From Parachlamydiales bacterium (GTDB taxonomy: Bacteria; Chlamydiota; Chlamydiia; Chlamydiales; Rhabdochlamydiaceae), in contig DAHVFY010000001.1 in NCBI GenBank assembly GCA_027316765.1, positions 1 through 64,000 of the forward strand: a DNA stretch of 64,000 nt, in the 5' to 3' direction. A model generated the notes under the pieces. It did not search any database. It was given only the letters and a program-made list of their open reading frames with translations, and was not told the DNA's origin. Numbering within the stretch: the first letter of the stretch is position 1; the number at the start of each line of letters is the position of its first letter. Below, one piece after another: positions 20,501 to 28,308 of the stretch. Made by a program: the position numbers and the translations under genes.

Positions 20501-23500
20501 CGCTTACAGTCACAGCTGCAACAGATATCACTCTTCAAGATGGAGGCTCCTGCTATACCTCACTTGGCAATGCAGCTCTCATTGTGAGAGCTGAAGGAAA
20601 TAATGTTAATATTATTAATAATTCTTTTATAGAACAGCAAGGCACAGGTTCTGTTACTGTGTTCGCAGATGCTACCTTACTGATTCAAGCTGGCGCACAA
20701 GGAAGTGCTTTCATTTCAGGAAATAGCACAGTAAATGCACATGGTTTTGGTAATCTTGACATCATAGCAAGTGATTTTGGCGCAGCTTTTATTGCAGGTG
20801 GCAATACCACAACAGTTGACTTTTCAACAGGAAGGATACGACTTGCCGGTATTCCTACTTTAAATCCGGCGTACATTCAGACAACATCTGGTGATTTGAA
20901 TGTCACAGGACTTAGTTTCGATCTTCTTGATTTTGCAAGTATCAACTTGATTGCAGGTAGTGGGACATTAAATATTACAGATCTTTTTGGTGAGTGTAGA
21001 TTATCAAATCTCTCTTTCATTCGTAACTTAGGAACAGGGCCTAGCAACTATACGCTTGCAAACAGCTTGTTTTTAAATGGAGGATCTGCAGGAGATGCCT
21101 CGATTATTTATAATACAGTGCCGCTCATTCTTACAACGTCTGGCAATATTTATCTACAGTCAGATTTGAATGGAGGCGCGTCTATTTTTGGCAATGCATC
21201 CATGACAGTGACTTCATCGCAAAATATTTCCTTAAATGGAACGGTTGCAGGCCAGCCGGCTCTTTTTACAACAACAAGTGGTGATCTCATAGTTTCTGCC
21301 GGTGGTCAAATTGTTGTACGAGATAATGCGAACATAGATTTAACAGCAGGTTCTGGAACTCTTTCCCTTCTCAGTATGGCAGATGATATCGTCATTGAGA
21401 ATAATGCCTTCCTAAATAATGGAGGCACAGGTCCTCTTAGCGTCACATCGACAGGCAATCTGTCTTTATATTCAGGGGCTGATGGAGCTGCATCGATCAC
21501 AGGTAATGCAACAGTCGATCTTACAGTAAGTGGACTTTTAGATATTGTTTCAAAATATCTAGCTGTTGCAACTGTCAGTGCTAATGGAGATAGCTCGATT
21601 CAAGCATCGGCATTAAATATGACAGGCGTAGCAGGTCTTACGCCAGCATCGATTCAAAACCAAAGTGGTGACCTATCTTTTGTCATTGGTGCGAATTCGA
21701 ATTTGAGTCCCTTCGCTTCGATTCTTCTTGCAGGAGGAAGCGGCAATTTTAATATGTTTATAGGTGGAGATCTCACGATCATCAATAATTCAAGTATCAT
21801 CAGTAATAGCACAACTGGATTAATGTCAGTGCTCGTTGAGGGTACAACAAATCTTGCTTCGGGTGACGGAAATGTTATTGTGACAAATGCTATTAGTCCT
21901 ATGGGAGGAAGTTTTGAGTCCATGGGTAGCATTTTTATTCTCGCAGATGCTTTTGGTTCTGCAACCATTGCGTTTGCCGGACCAGCTAGCGTTTCATCAG
22001 GAGAGAGTATTCATTTGCTTGGATCTGGATTGGGAGGTAATAGTGCAAGTATTATCACAAGTTTAGGGAATCTCGCAGTTTCCGCTTTTGAACACATCAC
22101 CCTTTATGATGATGCCGATATTTTTCTTACAGGAGGAAGCGGTACCTTAACTGTAGAGGCCCTAGGTGGCGATCTACTTGTTGATAATGGATCTAACATT
22201 GCGCAACTTGGTACGGGAGTGTTGACAGCATCTGCCGGCAATAACGCTCTTGTTAAGGGTGGAATGAGTGGTAATTCAACAATTGCAGGAAATTCTACGG
22301 TGACATTGACTGTAGGAGGATCTCTTGATGTTGAAGCCGTCAGCGGCGCTTCTGCGTCAATTTCTGCAAATGGTCCAATGAGTGCTGTAACGGTTACAGA
22401 TAAAATTCGTATTAATGGATTTTCATTAGCAGATACCGCAACTATCGTGGATGGAACGGGGGATTTAACTGTATCTGGCTCATCGATTGAAGTGATGGAT
22501 TTTGCAAATATTAATATAACAGACAGTGTAGGAGGTATTCTTACCGTAACTGCAACAGCTGAAGATATTCTTATTTACAATAATTCTTCTATACAAAATG
22601 CCGGAATTTTTACCGCGGTTAATTCTCAGGGATCTATTTTTATTCTTGGCGGCCCTGATGGGGACGCTCAAATTATGCCGGGTAATGCTTTATTCAATTT
22701 GACTGTATCTACAGGTGATCTTAATCTAGTTGCCGACGTTGGAGGTAATGCTCTAATCACAGGCAATAGCGCTATCAATATCATGGTTCCTACCGGCAAT
22801 ATTTTGCTTAATGGTTATGTAGGAGGTCCGCAAGCAGCAATCATTACGACTTCGGTGATTTCAGATATTTCTATAACAGCAGCTAATAATATCGATATTC
22901 AAAATAACGCTCAGATCGGGTTCCCTGCAATTTCAAGTTTGGGCAATCTCACAGTTACAACGGTAAATGGTGATTTGACAGTGACAAACGACGCCTCCAT
23001 CTTAAACGTTGGCATTGGTGGTTTTATTGATGTTGGAAGTATGTCCGGAAATGTGATTGTCCGATCAGGTCCGGCAGGAACTGCTACAATTATGGGGAAC
23101 AATGCTCTAACGCTTCTTGCGGGTGGAGCTTTTGAAATAGAGGCTCTTTCAGGCAATGGTGCATCCGTAACGGCAGGTAGCACAACCACATTTACAATTG
23201 GCGATGCGTTTCTTATGACAGGGTTTTCTCCTGCTGTGCGCGCTCTCATTTCGAGTACATCTGGTGATATGTCATTTACAGTTGGCGGTGTTACCACGAT
23301 TTATCCTAGCTCTTCCATCCTTTTGACAGATGGTCTAGGAGATTTCACGATGACTCTTGGCGATGATTTTGTTCTTGGCGATGATTCAATTATTGAGCAT
23401 TTAGGTATAGGGTTGATGAGCATTGATATTACAGGATCTGCAACGGTTGTTGCAGGAGCTGGCAATGCAGTGATTGAGGCTGTCATTAGTGCAATGAGTT

Positions 23501-26500
23501 TTACGACAACAAAGAATATTTTCGTTCTAGCTGACCAAACAGGTTTTGCTCAAATTATGTCGAGTGGTAATTTGACTGTAACATCATCCGATGGAAGTAT
23601 CTCGGTAATTGGTTCACTTGCAGGAGGCAACACAGCTTCGATTCAAAACACTTTAGGTGCTCTTACTGTGACAGCTGCAACTGATATTTCTTTGCAAGAT
23701 CATGGAAGTATCTTGACTTCACTTGGTGCCGGAGCTCTTAGTGTTACTGCAACAAGTAGTAATGTCAATATTCATAATGATGCTTTTATTGAACACAATG
23801 GAACAGGCTCTGTTACTGTCAATGTAGGGGCAGATATGCTAATTAAGGCAGGCTCTGACGGTAGCGGATTTGTTAGTGGAAATTCTACAGTAGATATAGC
23901 GTTAGGCGGAGATCTGGATATTTCTGCAAATGGCGCCAATTCAGCCTATATTTCTGGAGGAGATACGACAAATGTAATCGCATCAAATGGAAGAGTGAGA
24001 ATAGCAGGAGATTCTTTCTTAAATGATGCTTACATCCAGACAAGCGGTGGAGACTTAACTGTTACAGGTGCAAGTTTTGACATCCTTGATTTTGGAAATA
24101 TTAACTTATTAGCGGGTTCTGGAACATTTACTGTTAATGATCTTATTGGGGATTTCAGGGTCTCTAATGCATCTTTCCTTCGTAATTTAGGTGTAGGTAC
24201 CACCAACATTAATGCGGCAAGTAGCCTTTTTGTGACAGGTGGTGTGAGCGGTGACGCAGGCCTTATTTATACAACTGGTTCTTTTAACCTGATGGTGGCA
24301 GGGAATATTAATTTCCAAGCAGATTCGGGAGGCGGAGCTTTTATTAGTGGTAATAATGATCTTGTGATAGCAGGTAATAATAATATCAATATCGTTGGTG
24401 AACCGAATGGTCCTTCATCTTATTTCGCCACAAATTCAGGAGTTATTAATGTAAGTGCAAGCAATCAAATGGTAATTCGAGATAATGCCTTTATTCAACT
24501 AACAGGCGGAACCGCAGGTATGACTGTGAGCACACTTGGTGGAGATCTTGTAGTTGAGAATAATGCTTTCATCAGTAATCAGGGAACTGGTGGTCAGACG
24601 ATTACTGCAAATGCAAATCTTACTGTTCGCGCAGGTTCAAATGGCGATGCATTCATTTCCGGCAATAGCACACTTGATCTGACAGCAGGTGGTTTGCTAG
24701 ATATTGAGTCGCAGCTTTTAAGTGCCGCTACAATTAATTCAAATGGCACCACTTCGATTACCGCAAATGCAATCAATATGTTGGGTTCGAATTCTTTAAT
24801 CCCGGCAACGATTGTGAACCAATCTGGAAGTTTAACAATTCAGACAGGTCTTGCAACACTCACATCAGCTGCAAACATTACGCTTTTAGGTGGTAGCGGA
24901 AATTACTCTTTGATGTGTAGTGATGATCTATTTGTAAATGATGGTTCCTCTTTGAATAATTTGAGCTCAGGAATCATGAATCTTTTAGTTACAGGGTCTG
25001 CAAATTTTATAGCAGGTGCTGGAAACTCAACTTTAGTGAATCTTGGTGGAACTTTAAATGTAAGCGTAGGAAACTTTTTGAATCTAATTGCTGATTCAAG
25101 TGGATCTGCAACCTTTACCACATCAAGCAGTTCAGCGCAAATTACGGCAGATAACGTTTTATTGTCCGGAGATCCAGCAGGAGTAAATACCGCAGCAATT
25201 TTTGCAAGTCAGGGCGATCTTGTTTTAAATATACTCGATAACATCTCAGCTCGCGATAACAGTGCAATTCTGCTTTCTTCTAATGCAGGTAGTCTTACTC
25301 TTACGGCGACAAATGGGGATATCAGTGTACAAAATGGAAGTTCTTTTGTTGACGCAGGTAGCGGTAGTGTTCAGTTAAATGCAGGAGGCAATTGCTATGT
25401 GATTGCTGGTTTTACAGGGCCGTCTTTAATCCAAAGTAATGGGAGCCTGATTGTTCAAGCTGTAGGAGATGTTAATGTTCAAGCGGTATCAAATAATGCA
25501 GCAAGCTTGTTTGCTGAAGACAGCCTTATAATTGTATCTAATAATATAACAACAGAAGGGTTCTCCTCGACAGTTCGTGCAACAATTTCAAATAATTTTG
25601 GAGACATCCTCTTTCTTGCAAACAATTTCAATCACTTAAGACACAGCACGATTAATTTGAGCCCGAATGCTACTAGTTTAATCATTGCGCTCTCAGAAGA
25701 CTTGTTCGCAATGGATGATGTTGAAGTGATTAACGCAGGTACAGGACCTAGCACAGTGATTATAGCAGATGGAAATATTACATTCTCAGGAGGCATGTTG
25801 GGTTCAGCAGTGCTCTTAAGTAGCGCAGATAATCTAACCGTTGCCGCAACCGGAGATGTCACTTTTAATGGAATCCGACAAGGAAGTGCTACTTGTACAA
25901 CAAACGGTCTTACTGCAACTATTCAATCCTCAAGAGGCAATATCTATGTAATAGGAGATGCTGCAGGCAGTACAACTATCCTGACAGCATTAACTGGCGG
26001 GTTGAATCTAATAGCAAATGAAGATATCCATTTCTATCAAAATGTGAACGTGAATATCGCATCAGGGTCAGATGAACTTAATATTTCCACAAATATCGGC
26101 GATATTAGCATGGAAAATTTTGTCACATTTGGACACAGCGGTACAGGACCTATTGTGATTTCTTCTTCAGGTAATGCAACATTTTTCTCAGGTAGTGAAG
26201 GGTCAACGATTATTTCGGGTAATTCCACGCTTCAGATCGAAGCTAGCGGAAATATTGAAATGGGTTCTAGACAGGGTGGCGTGATTAATGTTTTTTCAAA
26301 TGGTGACACCACATATTTTGCAGATGGCTATGTTTCCATTGTCGGCTATCCTAGCCTGCCAGCCCTTGCATCGAATAGTTTTGGTAATTTCTCCATCACA
26401 GGAAGTGATGTGACCGTAGCGAATTTTGCTTCAGTCCTTTTGACGGGAGGAAATGGAATATTCAATATGCAGTCATCAACAGGAGATATTAATCTGATCA

Positions 26501-28293
26501 ATAATGCGACTGTAACAAGCGCATCAACCGGTACAATGAATCTTAATCCAAACTTTAACCTCAACATGATTGCAGGTTCAGGTCCTGTGCTTGTCGAGGC
26601 AACAGCTTCCGGGTCAGATTTAATCCTTAATACGAGCCTTACACAAGGCGATCTCATTATGATTGGTAATGCAACATCAGGACCTACGATTAGTATCAAT
26701 GGCGGCGATTTCACAGCTGCAATTGCAGGTAGAGCAACACTTGATAATAATGCATTGATTGAAAATATATCGGGAACAGGAATGATTCAAATGCAGCTCT
26801 CAGAAGATCTCTACATGAATAGTTCTAACATCGAGCATTTAGGAACAGGGATCATTAACCTGACAACGCTCGGCGATTTCGTTTTGCATGCGAATTCTCA
26901 GATTTCAGGCAACAACGACCTTTCTATGGCAGGTAATAATTTGCTAATGGACGCTCCTGGAATGGCAACAGTACAAACCGTAAATATCATAGGTCAAGGA
27001 ACGATGACAATCGAGATGAGCGAGAGGGTTATATTAACATCGAATGCCTTGATTGTAAACCAAGTGGGAGCCTCTGGCGATATGATTATTTCTTCAGGGT
27101 CTGTCTCTTTGATCACAGGCAATTCAGGGATTCTTCATAGGGGAATTGGTCAGATACAGCATACGTCACTGGATTCTCTTAATTTGATTGGAGGTCCAGG
27201 AGATGCTTTTATACAGACATCTAATGGAGATATCACAATTAATGTTGCAAGCAATTTGACAGCAACGTCAAATGACTCTGCACTTTTTGCGACCAACGCG
27301 GCACAGATTAATGCGAATGGACAAGTCATCATTACTGCAAATAACGTCTTACTTGGTGGACAAACAACAACAACACCAACCGTTCCAACTCAGTTTACAT
27401 CAAATGGTAATATGTTTATCACCGCCCAGGTCAACATTTCTTTACGTAATGGTTCTATCTTACAAAATTTAAATAGTACTGATGGGGTGATTGTGTTAAC
27501 TGCCGATAATGCAAATCCAGTTGCACCCAATATCGGACCTGGACATATTTCTATCGACCGTTACTCACAGATCATAAACAATTTCCAAGGTAGACACATT
27601 TTGTGGTATACCTCTGCTTGGGGAGAACGAGGCCTTACTAGCAACGTGAATGGTGGTAATGGAGATAGTAATTTTGGTAATTTTAATGGAATTGCTTGGG
27701 CAGCGTTCTTTGATCCTATCCAAACACCGGCGCCAACAGGAGGCGGATTCATCAACATATTTGGTGTGTATTATCCATTTGGAGCTACAGCTCCCGTATA
27801 TCAAAACGCGACAACAGCATTTTTCTATAAGGTAAATGAGATTTTACCTCCTCCTCCATGCCCACCATGTCCGCCAATTCCAGCTCCTGTACCAGCAAGT
27901 GTAGTCAGAGCTGATTTAGCAAATACTGCATATGCATCATCTGAGCTCTCATTTATTTTGAGAATGTATGATTGGGATCGCTTTGGTTATTTCTTCCAAG
28001 TTCGCGGTTATGAGCGAGGATCGAAGAATGCTGTTCTCCGTAAGAATAGCACAATGTGGCCAATTGAATTTAATATAAATGTGAATTCAGATTTCAAAGT
28101 CGCTCCTAAATGGAAGGGGCTTGAAATGCAGCAATTTGCCTCTAAAGATCAATTTTTAAATGGTGCCAATCAATGGCTTTCGTGCGACACAGCGTCATTC
28201 TTTTGTGGAAGAGAAATAAAAGATGCTGGACAAATCAATCGCTTTTTGCGTAAAAATAAAATTGACATGCACGAAAAATGCGTAAAATTATAA
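14530..28293 (+). CDS. Giant filamentous-haemagglutinin-like TPS exoprotein 2 (TpsA)
   Basis: This protein of about 4587 residues starts at the ATG at 14530; TGAGGA sits 5 nt upstream, and an in-frame TTG at 14518 is less likely. Features in order are a signal sequence (1-20); a TPS domain with AIIEWKAFSIG (49-59), LNRVTSHLPSSLEGLL and LINPNGV (NPNG 101-104); more than 4000 residues of beta-helix repeats including a 1053-residue tandem duplication; a Trp/Tyr/Phe-rich stretch; a PPPPCPPCPP linker near residue 4440; and a C-terminal domain of about 130 residues with three further cysteines. The TpsB gene follows after 15 bp. It is probably a surface adhesin hundreds of angstroms long. The C-terminal domain matches nothing I recognise. 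Confidence 0.9.
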   Translation: MRIRPLIYGWMTCAHLLAWGNPQSPTVVSGEAAFSSGSNALEVIASDRAIIEWKAFSIGREEQTKFILPSSDAAVLNRVTSHLPSSLEGLLDSNGKVYLINPNGVLVSESGVINTSEFFASTLDINNVDFLRGLDLLFAGDSQEGIINRGMITAWNGDVVLIGYKVNNQGEIHAPLGTAALAAGSEVLVTPNADQRITIHIPVIDSTRASQDVGLTQEGVITALQAELKADGNPYALAIQNSGWVNAVTVEKSGGRIFLVAQDGVTSHTGSLTAVGIDHAGGEIQVLGKTVSLTDGASINASGHTGGGSILVGGGYQGQDRSVFNAEQIFIDDSVVMRADAIHSGDGGRVIVWSDFSTNFFGNILVCGGQNSGHGGFVEVSGMQHLGYFGFADRRAPFGEAGTLLLDPSDITISGAADSNMSFVAPNYTATASEGNINVSTLLTNLSAGDVIISSASAFTGVGNITFLDDVDWMTGANTLTLNAYQDILIGSEVTLTNSVGNFVFNAGTGGSGSLITEPTSVIALSGAATLTMTATNTTNPAIKLQGDITCTSNGFITLDTSAVSGSILIGGHGIILDGAAPVSVTSATGYDIQILGASGIDNVRTAPITITSGRNFYLQGEITAFDTISITADEVSVLGNSTGFTGMQTQAGDLNITCNSLVLDTNSSAIVLTGTGSLNVTVNAPGNCLINNGSVMSGAGAPGVGNAANIAITGDLTIQGGEIGLSQITVTGGALSLSTTGDLFVLNDATIVNSTAAATSTITVSGSAYLAAGAGDASIQADTGDLSVTVAGNLNLLSDDTGAATITSTGNLTVTATENIYIIGQPGANASLISTSSGNLTVTATSGNLELTNEGQISLTGGTGVLSFTAGNNLTINNDSSIVNASSMNAVGSVQNNVFIMGGINGDGKITSDQGLTLSTIAATGSINLTAASGGQAFISVGAASSISTAMTGALNMTGLAFSTNAYITSSAGNLTVSAATIDMNNFSNIQIPSGSGILTVNATAGDFRLSNGSYLSNGGTGGISSTVTTGNLHIEGGASSAGGSYIDAGAGVSTITANGIQMMGYSSSLLPFNGARITSSGTLTVEATATDFSMDYFSTVKLTGSGPLGIEVPTGNLLLSNGSEIINSGPATTTVNVPIGFISLIGGVGNIQTSIQGGTGPLNVTSGNNIRMIANINGPVEITTVDAPINVNCGASLLMAGAPESLEATSILTTATITIIATDNVILRDLAGIGILSGGTGDISITTMSGDLSVENGSTISNGGSGTITANIGMTSAGNVLVRAGSGPSNGSSLITALNNGLTMNIPNGNLNIEAVSGVDAFIWAAGTTSITTGMNGKISIMGFSMAFPAGIGSSAGDLTVTGGSLDMKDFSTIILAGTGALTVTSLTDDLRIQNSSSILNSGSGLTTVDSGVYQMVIQSGGDGAAAISGGTGGVAVSAGDLLMTGFGSAPAAISATGGAVNVSTTSNATLAYLSNISLTGGSGTLSFNIMGDLVVNNESTIEQLGSGLVTGVVGGNALIRGGPSGSSTLAGNSTLTFTVGGSLDVQAVNGGSASISSNGAMSAVTVVDKIRINGFSMIDIATIVNGTEDLTVSGSSLEIMDFATISVTDSALGVLTVSATDQDILIYNSSSIENTGISTAVNSQGSVFILGGPNGDAKIMPGIGLFNMAISTGDLNLVADVDGRALIIGSSGIDITVPMGNVLLNGYVGGSEAAIVTDTIGANISITAESNIDVQNNAFIGFTMPTSTGNLTVTTVNGDLTVTNGSSISNPGVGGFIDVESTAGNIIVRSGPAGAATISGDNALTLVAGGAFEMEALSGNDVSVFSGDTSTFTIGGAFLMTGFSPTVQALISSTGGDTTFTVGGVTTLYPSSSILLTDGMGTFTMTLGDDFVLGDDSIIRHFGVGPMIIDITGSATVVAGAGNAIIQAIVSTMNFTTTKNIFVLADETGYAEIVSNGALTVTSSDGSISVIGSVAGNNLASIHNTVGALTVTAATDITLQDGGSCYTSLGNAALIVRAEGNNVNIINNSFIEQQGTGSVTVFADATLLIQAGAQGSAFISGNSTVNAHGFGNLDIIASDFGAAFIAGGNTTTVDFSTGRIRLAGIPTLNPAYIQTTSGDLNVTGLSFDLLDFASINLIAGSGTLNITDLFGECRLSNLSFIRNLGTGPSNYTLANSLFLNGGSAGDASIIYNTVPLILTTSGNIYLQSDLNGGASIFGNASMTVTSSQNISLNGTVAGQPALFTTTSGDLIVSAGGQIVVRDNANIDLTAGSGTLSLLSMADDIVIENNAFLNNGGTGPLSVTSTGNLSLYSGADGAASITGNATVDLTVSGLLDIVSKYLAVATVSANGDSSIQASALNMTGVAGLTPASIQNQSGDLSFVIGANSNLSPFASILLAGGSGNFNMFIGGDLTIINNSSIISNSTTGLMSVLVEGTTNLASGDGNVIVTNAISPMGGSFESMGSIFILADAFGSATIAFAGPASVSSGESIHLLGSGLGGNSASIITSLGNLAVSAFEHITLYDDADIFLTGGSGTLTVEALGGDLLVDNGSNIAQLGTGVLTASAGNNALVKGGMSGNSTIAGNSTVTLTVGGSLDVEAVSGASASISANGPMSAVTVTDKIRINGFSLADTATIVDGTGDLTVSGSSIEVMDFANINITDSVGGILTVTATAEDILIYNNSSIQNAGIFTAVNSQGSIFILGGPDGDAQIMPGNALFNLTVSTGDLNLVADVGGNALITGNSAINIMVPTGNILLNGYVGGPQAAIITTSVISDISITAANNIDIQNNAQIGFPAISSLGNLTVTTVNGDLTVTNDASILNVGIGGFIDVGSMSGNVIVRSGPAGTATIMGNNALTLLAGGAFEIEALSGNGASVTAGSTTTFTIGDAFLMTGFSPAVRALISSTSGDMSFTVGGVTTIYPSSSILLTDGLGDFTMTLGDDFVLGDDSIIEHLGIGLMSIDITGSATVVAGAGNAVIEAVISAMSFTTTKNIFVLADQTGFAQIMSSGNLTVTSSDGSISVIGSLAGGNTASIQNTLGALTVTAATDISLQDHGSILTSLGAGALSVTATSSNVNIHNDAFIEHNGTGSVTVNVGADMLIKAGSDGSGFVSGNSTVDIALGGDLDISANGANSAYISGGDTTNVIASNGRVRIAGDSFLNDAYIQTSGGDLTVTGASFDILDFGNINLLAGSGTFTVNDLIGDFRVSNASFLRNLGVGTTNINAASSLFVTGGVSGDAGLIYTTGSFNLMVAGNINFQADSGGGAFISGNNDLVIAGNNNINIVGEPNGPSSYFATNSGVINVSASNQMVIRDNAFIQLTGGTAGMTVSTLGGDLVVENNAFISNQGTGGQTITANANLTVRAGSNGDAFISGNSTLDLTAGGLLDIESQLLSAATINSNGTTSITANAINMLGSNSLIPATIVNQSGSLTIQTGLATLTSAANITLLGGSGNYSLMCSDDLFVNDGSSLNNLSSGIMNLLVTGSANFIAGAGNSTLVNLGGTLNVSVGNFLNLIADSSGSATFTTSSSSAQITADNVLLSGDPAGVNTAAIFASQGDLVLNILDNISARDNSAILLSSNAGSLTLTATNGDISVQNGSSFVDAGSGSVQLNAGGNCYVIAGFTGPSLIQSNGSLIVQAVGDVNVQAVSNNAASLFAEDSLIIVSNNITTEGFSSTVRATISNNFGDILFLANNFNHLRHSTINLSPNATSLIIALSEDLFAMDDVEVINAGTGPSTVIIADGNITFSGGMLGSAVLLSSADNLTVAATGDVTFNGIRQGSATCTTNGLTATIQSSRGNIYVIGDAAGSTTILTALTGGLNLIANEDIHFYQNVNVNIASGSDELNISTNIGDISMENFVTFGHSGTGPIVISSSGNATFFSGSEGSTIISGNSTLQIEASGNIEMGSRQGGVINVFSNGDTTYFADGYVSIVGYPSLPALASNSFGNFSITGSDVTVANFASVLLTGGNGIFNMQSSTGDINLINNATVTSASTGTMNLNPNFNLNMIAGSGPVLVEATASGSDLILNTSLTQGDLIMIGNATSGPTISINGGDFTAAIAGRATLDNNALIENISGTGMIQMQLSEDLYMNSSNIEHLGTGIINLTTLGDFVLHANSQISGNNDLSMAGNNLLMDAPGMATVQTVNIIGQGTMTIEMSERVILTSNALIVNQVGASGDMIISSGSVSLITGNSGILHRGIGQIQHTSLDSLNLIGGPGDAFIQTSNGDITINVASNLTATSNDSALFATNAAQINANGQVIITANNVLLGGQTTTTPTVPTQFTSNGNMFITAQVNISLRNGSILQNLNSTDGVIVLTADNANPVAPNIGPGHISIDRYSQIINNFQGRHILWYTSAWGERGLTSNVNGGNGDSNFGNFNGIAWAAFFDPIQTPAPTGGGFINIFGVYYPFGATAPVYQNATTAFFYKVNEILPPPPCPPCPPIPAPVPASVVRADLANTAYASSELSFILRMYDWDRFGYFFQVRGYERGSKNAVLRKNSTMWPIEFNINVNSDFKVAPKWKGLEMQQFASKDQFLNGANQWLSCDTASFFCGREIKDAGQINRFLRKNKIDMHEKCVKL
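18975..22133 (+). repeat. Tandem 3,159-bp duplication in tpsA2, copy 1
   Basis: Anchor sequences recur exactly 3,159 bp apart: the AGTGCTGTAACGGTT block at 19222 and 22381, the GGCGGCCC block at about 19490 and 22649, GCGATGATTTTGTTCT at 20201 and 23360, and AGATAATGC at 21321 and 24480. Each copy holds eight modules of about 131 residues, with starts near 19195, 19588, 19999, 20386, 20779, 21175, 21565 and 21955. Boundaries are approximate because modules resemble one another. Confidence 0.85.
22134..25292 (+). repeat. Tandem 3,159-bp duplication in tpsA2, copy 2
   Basis: This is the second copy of the eight-module block, in frame with the first and of essentially the same length. The first half (22.3-24.0 kb) resembles copy 1 more closely than the second half, judged by eye from the protein sequence. 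The reading frame is intact throughout both copies. Confidence 0.85.
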
Positions 28294-28308
28294 CACGTTG
28301 GGTAATAC

